This document shows positions 27,770 to 35,638 of a stretch of 64,000 nucleotides of DNA, piece after piece. Position numbers and translations under genes: made by a program. How positions within the stretch are numbered: the first letter of the stretch is position 1; each line of letters opens with the position of its first letter. The notes beneath the pieces are model-generated. The model was not told the DNA's origin. It made no database searches and saw only the letters and a list, made by a program, of their open reading frames with translations. Source of the DNA: Paracoccus methylarcula (GTDB lineage: Bacteria > Pseudomonadota > Alphaproteobacteria > Rhodobacterales > Rhodobacteraceae); the NCBI RefSeq assembly GCF_003007735.2, contig NZ_PXNQ02000003.1, positions 349,600-413,599 of the forward strand, given 5' to 3'.

Positions 27770-28552
27770 CTATCTGGAACGAACCCCCTGTGCAAACACG
27801 AAAAATACGGTCGCGGCAGCAACGACGGAGGGACCGGCGGGACTATCGAGATAAAGGCTCGCAAGAAGCCCCGTCAGCACCGATAACGCGGCGAGAATCG
27901 AGGCGATGGCAGCCATTCGCTCGGGAGTCGCCGCAAATCGGCGAGCCGTCGCCGCCGGGATGATCAGCATCGCCGAAATCAGCAGCGAACCCACGATTCG
28001 AATCGCGATCGCCACCACTAGGGCGAGCGCGATCGACAGCGCAAGACGCTCCAGCCGGGGATCGATTCCGGCCGCCATGGCCAGTTCCTCGTTCACCGAG
28101 GCGGTGACCAGCTTCTGCCAGCGCCAGACCAGCAGGGCCAGCACCGACAGCGCCCCCGCCCATATCCAGACCAGATCCGAACGGCCGACTGCCAGGATAT
28201 CCCCGAAAAGATAGCTGGCCAGATCGACCCGCGCCGCAGGAACGAAACTGATCGCGACCAGTCCGAAGGCCAGCGCCGAATGGGCGATCACCCCCAGCAC
28301 CGTGTCCATCGCCTGCCCGCGCGCGGTAAGCGCCGTGACCAGCACCGCCACGGCCAGCGCGACGGTGATCGTCCCGGCATAGATGGACAGGTCGAAGGCA
28401 AGGGCGAGCGCCACGCCCAGGATCGCGGCATGCGCGGTCGAATCGCCGAAATAGGCCATGCGCCGCCAGACCACGAAGCTGCCGAGCGGCCCGGCCACCA
28501 GCGCCAGCCCCAGCCCGGCGAGAATCGCGCGTATCAGAAAATCATCCAGCAT
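27770..28552 (-). CDS. znuB: Zinc ABC transporter permease ZnuB
   Basis: 260 residues with eight or so hydrophobic segments, the ABC-3 permease family for Zn/Mn. The start LDDFLIRAILAGLGLALVAGPLGSFVVWRRMAYFGDST is typical of ZnuB, and the RRMAYFGDSTAHAAILG segment is the family signature. It forms the zinc channel with ZnuC as ATPase and ZnuA as capture protein. It is last in zur-znuC-znuB, 23 bases after znuC. Regulation is expected through the Zur-like box at 29855. Confidence 0.93.
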   Translation of the reverse strand: MLDDFLIRAILAGLGLALVAGPLGSFVVWRRMAYFGDSTAHAAILGVALALAFDLSIYAGTITVALAVAVLVTALTARGQAMDTVLGVIAHSALAFGLVAISFVPAARVDLASYLFGDILAVGRSDLVWIWAGALSVLALLVWRWQKLVTASVNEELAMAAGIDPRLERLALSIALALVVAIAIRIVGSLLISAMLIIPAATARRFAATPERMAAIASILAALSVLTGLLASLYLDSPAGPSVVAAATVFFVFAQGVRSR

Positions 28553-28575
28553 CCTGTTCCGATCCTTGGCGGGGC

Positions 28576-29334
28576 TTATCCATGCTCGGCACAGTCATGC
28601 TGCGGGCCGTGGTCATGGTCGTGGTCGTGGTCGTGATGGTGGCGATAGAGCGCCAATGTGCCCCGCGCCTCGGCACCGAACAATGCGCGGTATTCCGGGG
28701 CATTGCCGACATCCTGCGGTGTTCCTTCGCAGCAGATATGCCCGTTCAGGCAGATCACCCGATCCGATGAGCGCATGACCACCAGCAGGTCGTGACTGAC
28801 CATCAGCACGGCCGCGCCGGTCTGGTTCCGCACATCCTCGATCAGTCGATAGAAGCCGACCATGCCGGGCTGATCCAATCCCTGCGTCGGCTCGTCCAGC
28901 ACCAGGAGTTGCGGATCGTGCAGCAATGCGCGCGCCAGGAGGACGCGCTGAAACTGTCCGCCGGAAAGTTCGGTCAGTTGCCGCGCCTCCAGACCGGCGA
29001 CGCCGGTTCGCGCCAGCGCATCGGCGATGGTCTCGGCCCCGACCCAATGCGGCAATGACAGGAATCGCCGCACGGTCATGGGAATGGTCCGGTCCAGTTG
29101 CACCTGCTGCGGGACATAGCCGATTCGCAGCTCCTTGCGCCGGGAGATCATGCCGGAAACCAGCGGCATATGGCCCAAAAGTGCCCGGATGAGCGAGGAT
29201 TTCCCCGATCCGTTCGGACCGACGACGGTCACGATCTCGCCCGGAGAGATGCTGAAATCAATGTCGTGCAGCACCGGCTCGCTTGTGCCGGGGCGGTGGA
29301 TGGTCAGTTTTTTTGAGGTAATCAGGGCGGTCAT
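28576..29334 (-). CDS. znuC: Zinc ABC transporter ATP-binding protein ZnuC, with a His-rich tail
   Basis: 252 residues from the ATG at 29334, which overlaps the zur stop as ATGA; the frame upstream is zur in another phase. Motifs: Walker A GPNGSGKSS, signature LSGGQFQRVLLARA, Walker B LLVLDEPTQGLD, H-loop MVSHD. The last ~20 residues are a His/Asp repeat (HHHDHDHDHDHDHG) ending with another Cys and His, likely a metal-binding tail. It drives ZnuB. Confidence 0.94.
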   Translation of the reverse strand: MTALITSKKLTIHRPGTSEPVLHDIDFSISPGEIVTVVGPNGSGKSSLIRALLGHMPLVSGMISRRKELRIGYVPQQVQLDRTIPMTVRRFLSLPHWVGAETIADALARTGVAGLEARQLTELSGGQFQRVLLARALLHDPQLLVLDEPTQGLDQPGMVGFYRLIEDVRNQTGAAVLMVSHDLLVVMRSSDRVICLNGHICCEGTPQDVGNAPEYRALFGAEARGTLALYRHHHDHDHDHDHGPQHDCAEHG

Positions 29335-29825
29335 TCCCGCCCCTCGGCACAAACGGGGCATAGCCCGAGCGCCTCTATCGTCGCACGCTCGACCGTGAAG
29401 CCCTGCCCGCCCGCGGCGGCCTGCAATTCGCCGCGGACCCTGGGGGCATTGGTTTCCGCCACCTTGTCGCATTCGCGGCAGATCAGGAAGACCGGGGCGT
29501 GATCCTCTCCCGGATGGAGGCAGGCGGCGAAGGCGTTCAATCGTTGCAGGCGATGCGCCAGCCCGTGCTCGACCAGGAATTCCAATGCCCGGTAGGCGAC
29601 CGGGGGCTGGCGGCCGAAACCGTCATCGGCGAGCCGGTCCAGAACCTCATAGGCGCCCATCGCGCGATGCGCCTCGAGCAGGATCTCCAATGTGCGCCGC
29701 CGGACAGGTGTCAGCCGGGCACCTTCCCGGCTCAGCCGTTCCTCGGCCTCGACCAGGGCGCGTGACTGGCAGGCCGCATGGTCGTGAGGGGCGAAAGCCT
29801 CGCCATGATCTGATTTTCCGTGCAA
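29331..29825 (-). CDS. zur: Zinc uptake regulator Zur (Fur family)
   Basis: 164 residues. A winged-helix DNA-binding domain (about 30-95, with LTPVRRRTLEILLEAHRAMGAYEVLDRL) is followed by the dimerisation domain with two CxxC pairs (ICREC and LCPVC) that hold structural zinc. The His-rich N-terminus (HGKSDHGEAFAPHDHAAC) may add metal sites. It represses znu genes when zinc is sufficient. It is the first gene of zur-znuC-znuB, divergent from znuA, with the operator-like palindrome between them. Fur and Mur are less likely given the neighbours. Confidence 0.93.
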   Translation of the reverse strand: MHGKSDHGEAFAPHDHAACQSRALVEAEERLSREGARLTPVRRRTLEILLEAHRAMGAYEVLDRLADDGFGRQPPVAYRALEFLVEHGLAHRLQRLNAFAACLHPGEDHAPVFLICRECDKVAETNAPRVRGELQAAAGGQGFTVERATIEALGLCPVCAEGRE

Positions 29826-29854
29826 TTTGTTACCTTATCACAGATCTCTTGACT

Positions 29855-29869
29855 TGTTATTACATAACA
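29855..29869. promoter_or_regulatory. Zur-box-like perfect palindrome between zur and znuA
   Basis: TGTTAT-TAC-ATAACA, 6-base arms around 3 bases, matches the AT-rich GTTAT...ATAAC operators of alphaproteobacterial Zur. It is 52 bases before znuA and 30 bases before zur, so one dimer pair could control both. A weaker related site (TGTTACCTTATCACA) lies at about 29828-29842. Confidence 0.8.
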
Positions 29870-29920
29870 TGGGATGAGCTGCGCCCGCAACACGGCCCGC
29901 AACTGATCGAGGAAGTTATC

Positions 29921-30967
29921 ATGCGCCTGACCATGCCCACCGCGATATTGACGCTATTCGCCGCACCTGCACTGGCAGAACCGCCCCAAGTCGTCACCGA
30001 TATCCCCGTCACCGGATCGCTTGTCCAGCAGGTAATGGGCGATCTTGGAGAGGTGCGCGTGCTGATCGGCGAGGGTTCCGACCCGCATCACTTCCAGCTT
30101 CGTCCATCGGATGCCAGGGCGCTGCAATCCGCGGACCTGCTGGTCTGGATCGGCCCCGAACTGACCCCATGGCTTGAGCGCACCACCGCCAACCTGGGGG
30201 AAGGCGAAGCGCTATCGCTTCTGCACGTGCCCGGCACGCATCTCCAGGAATTCGGCGCGGATCACGGGGATCACGACGACGCTCATGAGCACGAGCACGC
30301 GGACGAACATGAACATGAACACGAGGAGCATGCAGAGGATCACGCCGGCCACGACCACGAGCATGAAGATGCCGGTGAAGATCAAGGGCATGATCACGAT
30401 CATGCTGAAGATGCGCAGGACGAGCACGGCCACGACCATGACGGCATCGACCCGCATGCCTGGCTCGACCCTGCCAACGCCCAGCTATGGCTGACATCCA
30501 TCGCCGAAGCCCTGGCCGCCCGCGACCCCGACAATGCCGATGCCTATGCCTCGAATGCCGAAGCCGCCATCAGAAGGATCGACACACTGGAACAGGAGAT
30601 CAATACCCGGCTTGAACCCGTCCATGATCGTTCCTTCGTCGTTTTCCACGATGCATATGGCTATTTCACCGCGCATTTCGGGCTTCAGCCGGGAATTGCC
30701 GTGTCGCTTGGCGATGCGTCCTCGCCCTCGGCCGCGCGCCTGAACGAGGTTTCCGCCCGGATCGCCGAATCAGGCGCCGCATGCGCCTTTCCCGAATATG
30801 GTCATGATCCGGCATTGATCGACAGCGCGACAGAAGGAAGCGGGATCGGGGTCGGGGCAGAGCTCGATCCGGCTGGTCGCGGGTTGGAAGCCGGTGCGGC
30901 GCTTTACGGGGAATTGCTGCAAAACATGGGCAATGCGCTGGCCGATTGCCTGGCGAAAAAGGACTGA
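29921..30967 (+). CDS. znuA: Zinc ABC transporter substrate-binding protein ZnuA with a long His-rich loop
   Basis: 348 residues from the ATG at 29921, with GAGGAAG upstream. The signal peptide ends at ALAEP. Zn ligands are visible: His in GSDPHHFQLRPS, the His before AWLDP (DPHAWLDPANA), and His in VFHDAYGYF, plus the C-terminal Asp region. Between about residues 107 and 175 there is an unusually long charged loop rich in His/Asp/Glu, with more than 20 His. This is the zinc-collecting loop of ZnuA that distinguishes it from Mn-binding relatives. It delivers Zn2+ to ZnuBC and diverges from zur. Confidence 0.95.
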   Translation: MRLTMPTAILTLFAAPALAEPPQVVTDIPVTGSLVQQVMGDLGEVRVLIGEGSDPHHFQLRPSDARALQSADLLVWIGPELTPWLERTTANLGEGEALSLLHVPGTHLQEFGADHGDHDDAHEHEHADEHEHEHEEHAEDHAGHDHEHEDAGEDQGHDHDHAEDAQDEHGHDHDGIDPHAWLDPANAQLWLTSIAEALAARDPDNADAYASNAEAAIRRIDTLEQEINTRLEPVHDRSFVVFHDAYGYFTAHFGLQPGIAVSLGDASSPSAARLNEVSARIAESGAACAFPEYGHDPALIDSATEGSGIGVGAELDPAGRGLEAGAALYGELLQNMGNALADCLAKKD

Positions 30968-31034
30968 CACGCGATTTCTGCGGCGAAGTCATGCCCCGGA
31001 TTTCGCCGCAGATTCTATTTCCGACTCTTTTCCT

Positions 31035-31068
31035 TTGACATTACCGAGTAAATTAGTCAGCTTTACTC
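31035..31068 (+). promoter_or_regulatory. Candidate promoter and operator upstream of hemP
   Basis: A consensus -35 TTGACA (31035-31040) overlaps the start of an inverted repeat GAGTAAA ... TTTACTC (31046-31052 / 31062-31068, 9-base gap). A repressor there would block the promoter. hemP genes are usually iron-repressed, which makes an iron-responsive regulator plausible. No clear -10 box was found. Confidence 0.45.
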
Positions 31069-31098
31069 CAGAACAACTTTTCAGGAATGAGGCTGACC

Positions 31099-31275
31099 AT
31101 GACCGCGACGCGCCCTGCCGACTTCACCCGCCCCGGAACCAGCGTTCTGGCCCGACTGCCGCAGCATGACGCCAACGAGCTGACTCGTGGCGGGAACCAG
31201 GCGCTGATCGTTCTGGACGAGCAGGTCTATCAGCTCCGCATCACCCGCGCGGGCAAGCTGATCCTGACCAAGTAA
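31099..31275 (+). CDS. hemP: Hemin uptake protein HemP
   Basis: 58 residues from the ATG at 31099, which has GAGG at 6 bases; the ATG at 31087 sits too close to its own AGGA. The C-terminal half, LIVLDEQVYQLRITRAGKLILTK, is the HemP signature (Y-x-L-R-x-T-R-x-G-K-L-I-L-T-K). HemP is a small iron-regulated protein required for expression of haem uptake in several proteobacteria. No hmu genes are adjacent here. A stem and A-run follow immediately, forming the terminator of rluB on the other strand. Confidence 0.85.
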   Translation: MTATRPADFTRPGTSVLARLPQHDANELTRGGNQALIVLDEQVYQLRITRAGKLILTK

Positions 31276-31294
31276 AAAGGGCGCTCGCGCGCCC
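31274..31294 (-). terminator. Rho-independent terminator after rluB
   Basis: On the minus strand GGGCGC-GCGA-GCGCCC is followed by TTTTT, 20 bases after the rluB stop. The element overlaps the end of hemP on the opposite strand. Confidence 0.8.
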
Positions 31295-31314
31295 CTCCCT
31301 TCGGTTTCCTGCCT

Positions 31315-32535
31315 TCAGCCCCTTGGCCCGCCGCGCGGCTTCCCCGGGGGGCGTCCGCCCGGCTTGCCAGCGGGCCGTCCGGCAGGTTTGCCACCGAAGG
31401 TTTTTCCGCTGCCACCGCCCTTGCCCGCATTCCGGGGGCCCTTGAAGCCCGGTTTGCCCGAATAGTCGCGCGCGCCCTGTCCCCCGGCAGGTTTCGCGCC
31501 AAAACTGCGCCGTGGGCGGTCGCCCGCCGCGCTATCCCCCGCGCGGGATTCGCTTGTCCGTTCCCTCTTGCTCCAAGGCTTGTCGCCCCGCGCCGGGCGA
31601 TCCCCATCAGGTTTCGGGCCGGTGCCGAACTTGCGGGGCGCCCCGCCCTTGCCATCCGCACGACGCGGAGCCCGGTCATCGCCGCGCAATGGGCGTAATT
31701 CGCCACGCTCCCCCCGTTTGCCCAAAGGCTTACGCGGAGCCTCTGCCCCGCGCGGGCGCATTTCACGCTCTTTCCCCGGGGCCTCGCCCGTCAGCAAGCC
31801 GCCAAGCTGGTCACGCAGGACCCGGCGCTTTACCTCGGTCACCTCGTTCTTTTCCATGCCGGTCAGGCGGAACGGACCGTAACCCACGCGAATCAACCGG
31901 TTCACCTGCAGACCGATATGGGCCATGGCCCGCCTGATCTCGCGATTGCGGCCTTCGCGGATGCCCACGGTCAGCCAGGCATTTGCCCCTTGCTGACTAT
32001 CCAGCTTGATCTCCATCGGCGCGAATTCCTCGCCATCGATGGTCACGCCCCGGCGCAACGGCGCGAATGACAGATCGTTCGGTGTGCCATTCACCCGCAC
32101 CCGATAGCGGCGCAGCCAGCCCGTCGAGGGCAGTTCAAGCTGTCGCTTCAACTCCCCGTCATTGGTCAGCAGCAACAGCCCCTCGGAGTTCAGGTCGAGC
32201 CTGCCGATGGTCATCACCCTTGGCAGATCGCGGGGCAACGCGTCGAAAACGGTCTGACGGCCCTTGTCATCCGCCTCGGACGTGACCAGCCCGACCGGCT
32301 TGTAATAGAGCCAGAGCCGAGTTTCCTGCGGCTCCTCCAGCTTCTTGCCGTCAACCGTGATCTTGTCCGAAGGCGATACGTCCAGCGCCGGGCTGGCGAT
32401 CTTTTCCCCGTTCACGGTGACGCGGCCTTCGAGGATCATCCGTTCCGCCTCGCGGCGGCTGGCGACGCCTGCGCGGGCCATCACCTTGGCGATTCTGTCG
32501 CCGGTGGATTTGCTGTTGTCGGGACTGTCGGTCAT
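31315..32535 (-). CDS. rluB: 23S rRNA pseudouridine synthase, RluB type, with a long basic tail
   Basis: 406 residues from the ATG at 32535; the open frame further upstream overlaps tadA and is not coding. An S4 RNA-binding domain (about 14-60) is followed by the RsuA/RluB catalytic domain (about 70-245), with the catalytic Asp in IGRLDLNSEGLLLLTND and the EGRNREIRRAM motif. It makes pseudouridine in 23S rRNA. The last ~160 residues are a low-complexity Arg/Gly/Lys/Pro tail with repeated GKPAGRPAGKPGGRPPGKP-like units, common in alphaproteobacterial RluB. Divergent from tadA. Confidence 0.9.
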   Translation of the reverse strand: MTDSPDNSKSTGDRIAKVMARAGVASRREAERMILEGRVTVNGEKIASPALDVSPSDKITVDGKKLEEPQETRLWLYYKPVGLVTSEADDKGRQTVFDALPRDLPRVMTIGRLDLNSEGLLLLTNDGELKRQLELPSTGWLRRYRVRVNGTPNDLSFAPLRRGVTIDGEEFAPMEIKLDSQQGANAWLTVGIREGRNREIRRAMAHIGLQVNRLIRVGYGPFRLTGMEKNEVTEVKRRVLRDQLGGLLTGEAPGKEREMRPRGAEAPRKPLGKRGERGELRPLRGDDRAPRRADGKGGAPRKFGTGPKPDGDRPARGDKPWSKRERTSESRAGDSAAGDRPRRSFGAKPAGGQGARDYSGKPGFKGPRNAGKGGGSGKTFGGKPAGRPAGKPGGRPPGKPRGGPRG

Positions 32536-32653
32536 GACGGGTTCTCCTGCGCATCTCTGCGGTGGCAAAGACGTCCTTCTACGCGCAATCCTTACCGCAA
32601 GGAAGCTGCTTTTCACCGCTTGCGCCGTCAAGCCCGGCTTGCGACAAGCGGAT

Positions 32654-33106
32654 ATGGCCGGTTTCACATCCCATATGGCACAGGCCCTGGCAGAAGCGCG
32701 GGCGGCAGCGGAACGTGGCGAGGTGCCCGTCGGCGCGGTGATCACCGATCCCGACGGGCGTGTGGTCGCGGCAGCCGGAAACCGCACGCGCGAATTGTCG
32801 GACCCCACCGCCCATGCCGAGATCCTGGCGATTCGCGCCGCCTGCACCGCCGCCGGATCCGAGCGCCTGCCCGGTCATGATCTTTGGGTCACGCTGGAGC
32901 CCTGCCCGATGTGCGCGGCGGCCATCTCGGCGGCCCGGATCGCGACGCTGTATTACGGTGCCGAGGATCCGCGGATGGGCGGCGTCGCGCATGGTGCGCG
33001 GGTCTTTGATCATCCGCAATGCCATCACCGGCCGCAGGTCTATGACGGGATCGGAGGCGGAGAATCCCGCAAGCTGCTGCAATCGTTCTTTGAGGAGCGC
33101 CGATGA
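32654..33106 (+). CDS. tadA: tRNA-specific adenosine deaminase TadA
   Basis: 150 residues from the ATG at 32654; an alternative ATG lies seven codons later. It deaminates the wobble adenosine of tRNA-Arg(ACG) to inosine. The zinc-binding, catalytic motifs are present: HAE (PTAHAEILAIR) and PCPMC (TLEPCPMCAAAI). The C-terminal GGVAHGARVF segment is typical of TadA. The stop overlaps the start of the HAD gene (ATGA), giving a two-gene operon divergent from rluB. Confidence 0.93.
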   Translation: MAGFTSHMAQALAEARAAAERGEVPVGAVITDPDGRVVAAAGNRTRELSDPTAHAEILAIRAACTAAGSERLPGHDLWVTLEPCPMCAAAISAARIATLYYGAEDPRMGGVAHGARVFDHPQCHHRPQVYDGIGGGESRKLLQSFFEERR

Positions 33107-33705
33107 AACATATCGTATTCGACCTTGGACAGGTGCTGATCGAATGGTCTCCGGAACCCGCATTTGCTGGGCATTTCGACAATGCGGAAGCTATCCGCGA
33201 CTGGATGGCGCGGGTCGATTTCGACGGCTGGAACCGGTTGCAGGACGGCGGCCGCACAATGGCCGAGGGGCTGGCGGCGGCGCGGGCCGCCCATGGAGAG
33301 GACGCCGCCCCGCTGGAAAGCTACACCGCGAATTTTCCCCTCACCATCGCTGCGCCGGTTCCCGGCAGTTGGGAAATCGCCGAATCGCTGAAATCGGCGG
33401 GGCACCGGCTATTCGCCATCACCAACTGGTCGCATGACAATTGGCCCGCCGCGCTGACGGGCTATCCACGGCTGCAGACGCTGTTCGAGGATATCGTGGT
33501 CTCGGGCACCGAGGGGCTTCTGAAACCCGAGCCCGGGATCTACCTGACTCTGATCCGCCGCAACGGCATCGCACCAGACGACTGCATCTTCATCGATGAC
33601 AGTGCCGCGAATGTCGAGGGCGCGCGGGCGGTGGGCATGGACGCCATCCGGTTCACCGGCAGCGAGGCGCTGCGCATGGCCCTCAAGGAACGCGGCATTG
33701 GATAG
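33103..33705 (+). CDS. HAD-superfamily phosphatase (YihX-like)
   Basis: 200 residues, translationally coupled to tadA by ATGA. HAD motifs: motif I FDLGQVL with the nucleophile Asp (the second Asp of DxD is Gly-Gln here, as in YihX-type FDLGxVI), motif II ITNWS, Lys of motif III in GLLKPEPGIY, and motif IV FIDDSAANVEGA. A helical C1 cap spans about residues 20-85. YihX acts on glucose-1-phosphate, but the substrate here cannot be inferred. The tRNA-Gly promoter begins directly after its stop. Confidence 0.85.
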   Translation: MKHIVFDLGQVLIEWSPEPAFAGHFDNAEAIRDWMARVDFDGWNRLQDGGRTMAEGLAAARAAHGEDAAPLESYTANFPLTIAAPVPGSWEIAESLKSAGHRLFAITNWSHDNWPAALTGYPRLQTLFEDIVVSGTEGLLKPEPGIYLTLIRRNGIAPDDCIFIDDSAANVEGARAVGMDAIRFTGSEALRMALKERGIG

Positions 33706-33706
33706 C

Positions 33707-33735
33707 TTGCACCTTGCCGCGCAGCCTTTTATACG
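33707..33735 (+). promoter_or_regulatory. Promoter of tRNA-Gly
   Basis: -35 TTGCAC (33707-33712), a 17-base spacer, and -10 TATACG (33730-33735), with the mature tRNA 5' end 9 bases later. It begins one base after the HAD stop codon. Confidence 0.75.
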
Positions 33736-33744
33736 GGGCGTGTC

Positions 33745-33818
33745 GCGGGTGTAGCTCAATGGTAGAGCAGCAGCCTTCCAAGCTGAATACGTGGGTTCGA
33801 TTCCCATCACCCGCTCCA
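33745..33818 (+). tRNA. tRNA-Gly (anticodon TCC)
   Basis: 74 bases including encoded CCA. The 7-base acceptor stem GCGGGTG/CACCCGC is perfect, the D-arm is TAGCTCAATGGTAGAGCA, the anticodon loop CTTCCAA carries TCC, and the T-arm is TGGGTTCGATTCCCA. The outer pair of the anticodon stem is G-A, a mismatch I believe is usual for this isoacceptor in alphaproteobacteria. The sequence downstream changes to AT-rich island DNA, so this gene is a candidate integration site, although no second copy of its 3' end is visible in the window. Confidence 0.97.
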
Positions 33819-34311
33819 CTGCATATTTATTACTCGAATCTATTCAGACACTTACAAAAAATGTGTCCCGCAGAGAAGTCAGGCTTGGGACACTTTCACG
33901 GATTGTGCAGCTTGCCTTCACACCGATTCATCGACCAGCTTCAACATCATCACCCTGAGGGACAGCCACCGTCATGGCTACCAGAGGAGCGCAGGCCCAT
34001 ACGGCATCTAGGCACCCCGTTCGTTTGACGCGGTCAGGATCACCGGCATTGTCTCCGGGTTGGCGCCTTGACTTCAACGTTCAATGAGTCGCCTCTTCCG
34101 CTGACAATGCTCGCTCACCCCCAATCAGAATTCAACAAATTACTTACCAATCAATGCATTGACGGAAGATGTCCACCTCCAGCTACGCATGGCGTGCTGC
34201 GGCTTCACAGTGGTGAACCTGCCGTCTTTGTGATGGGCGCGTTTCATGCTATAGGATTCTCGAGAGCGGTTCGAAGTGTTGCCGGAGCAACGTGATTTAA
34301 GAGGTTGAATA
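33819..34311. other. Non-coding start of the AT-richer island
   Basis: About 490 bases without a supported gene. At 33862-33892 an inverted repeat GTGTCCC ... GGGACAC (17-base gap), flanked by A- and T-rich bases, may act as a terminator after the tRNA. Short open frames here lack ribosome sites and similarity. Composition drops towards the AT-rich genes that follow. Confidence 0.45.
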
Positions 34312-34719
34312 ATGAAGAAGCGCGGCGAATCTCTGACAACTGCTGCGACCGACCCTGTTGCGGGCAAAACGGTAGCTGAAATTCTCGGCGAGATCGCTTG
34401 GCTGATGACGCAAGACCCCGAACATGCCGGGGCGTCCATCAACAAGCTCGAAACACATGTGATGCCTGGCATTGTACTGCGGCAGCTTCACATCCAATAT
34501 GCCGAAATTCCAAGCCCGCCTGCTTCCGGAAATATGAATCCCAATCTGCAACCTGTTTCCGTTGAGATATGGGCTATGGTGAGCGAGGCTGTCGCTGCCC
34601 GTCTGAATGCCGATCCTGCGGCATCTATTGGTATTGCGGAGTGGCGATCCGGTTCAATTCGACAAAGCGTGTTTTGTGCGACGCTGCCTGGATTCCGCCC
34701 TACGGAAAATCAAAAATGA
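34312..34719 (+). CDS. HlyC-like RTX toxin-activating acyltransferase, probably frameshifted
   Basis: 135 residues in the annotated frame, with AGAGG before the ATG. Residues 21-38 (VAEILGEIAWLMTQDPEH) match the opening of HlyC-type lysine acyltransferases, including the position of the catalytic His (H38). The segment VEIWAMVSEAVAARL followed by EWRSG matches the middle. In HlyC the motif continues with Asp then an APFG-like stretch. In this frame it becomes GSIRQSVFCATLPGF, while the next frame reads VLCDAAWIPPYGKSK. One missing base near 34667-34671 (AAA run) would join them. As written, the ORF ends in an ATGA overlap with the next gene. It probably serves the large RTX protein downstream by acylating it. 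Family assignment is moderate. Confidence 0.55.
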   Translation: MKKRGESLTTAATDPVAGKTVAEILGEIAWLMTQDPEHAGASINKLETHVMPGIVLRQLHIQYAEIPSPPASGNMNPNLQPVSVEIWAMVSEAVAARLNADPAASIGIAEWRSGSIRQSVFCATLPGFRPTENQK

Positions 34720-35591
34720 TGGACCTAATTGTGGATTTAATCCGCATTGCCAGTTTTTCAGTGGCGGGATGTGTATCAGTATACGCGGCGCCGCATGAGA
34801 TGTCTACGCGTGAAGGATATTCTAACATTGCCGCGCTGCAGGACGACCGCATCGGATATCACTGGCAGCATGGCGTGTGGTTCGCCTATCCGTTAGTTTA
34901 TCATAACCCTAAGCCGCTAGAGGAGTTTATCCCTACATTACTTGACAAAGAAGCATTGTCGAAAACTCTATTGGACAATCAAGAACGAACTGGTTTCGCA
35001 GAAGATGGCAAGTATGACCCCAGCGTAATCACAAAATATAATGTTGGAGGTGTATTTGCCTTCAAGCTTGATGATCTTTCTCCAGTTGAACATAATGTTT
35101 TCTTTTATGCGGACATCACAGATGATCCGGATGATCCAAATGATGCCGATCTGGTAAAAATGGAAATTCTCTGGGCGGGCGGACAGGCACCGAAACCAGG
35201 AATAGATATCACACGCCGATTTGGCATTTATCTAGAAAAGCGCGGCCTTGCGCCACCTCTGGGACAGGGGCATCTTGTTGGCCAAAGTACATCTCAAGAA
35301 TTGCCCCCTGCTGGGTATAAAATACTCCCTCGAAACCATTCTGGCGAAGACTATAGTATATATGAACAAGCCGATAATTTCGTTGCAATTCTTCGTTGCC
35401 TTGTTGAGTACGGTTCGGAACCGGCCCCGCAGCCTTTATGTCATGGCCAAATACATGAAACAACTTCAGATACCTATCTTTATGTTCGTTTCCCAGAGAG
35501 TGTAGTTTACTTCCGCAATAGCTGGTTAGGTGTGGCGCAAGCCACTTTCAGTCTTGTTAATTCTTGGCGCGCTGAGGGTCAAAATATCTAA
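34716..35591 (+). CDS. Unknown protein, possible lipoprotein, of the RTX island
   Basis: 291 residues if started at ATG 34716, which overlaps the preceding stop (ATGA). The first ~25 residues include a hydrophobic stretch with VAGC, a possible lipobox, but acidic residues at the start make this signal unusual. If the preceding gene is frameshifted, this N-terminus belongs to the HlyC-like protein, and the separate product may start at ATG 34800. The body begins with HWQHGVWFAYPLVY and is rich in aromatic and acidic residues. I do not recognise a family. AT-rich codon use sets it apart from the chromosome. Its position between an RTX activator and RTX gene suggests an accessory or immunity role, which is inference. 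Confidence 0.6.
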   Translation: MMDLIVDLIRIASFSVAGCVSVYAAPHEMSTREGYSNIAALQDDRIGYHWQHGVWFAYPLVYHNPKPLEEFIPTLLDKEALSKTLLDNQERTGFAEDGKYDPSVITKYNVGGVFAFKLDDLSPVEHNVFFYADITDDPDDPNDADLVKMEILWAGGQAPKPGIDITRRFGIYLEKRGLAPPLGQGHLVGQSTSQELPPAGYKILPRNHSGEDYSIYEQADNFVAILRCLVEYGSEPAPQPLCHGQIHETTSDTYLYVRFPESVVYFRNSWLGVAQATFSLVNSWRAEGQNI

Positions 35592-35638
35592 TGATTTTGT
35601 CACGCGGATATCAATTGAGATGAATAAAAGTATATAGT

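Noticed and set aside
33745..33818. tRNA-Gly as proven attachment site for the island or prophage
   Set aside because: No second copy of the tRNA 3' end was seen in the window and no integrase is adjacent, so only the position supports it.
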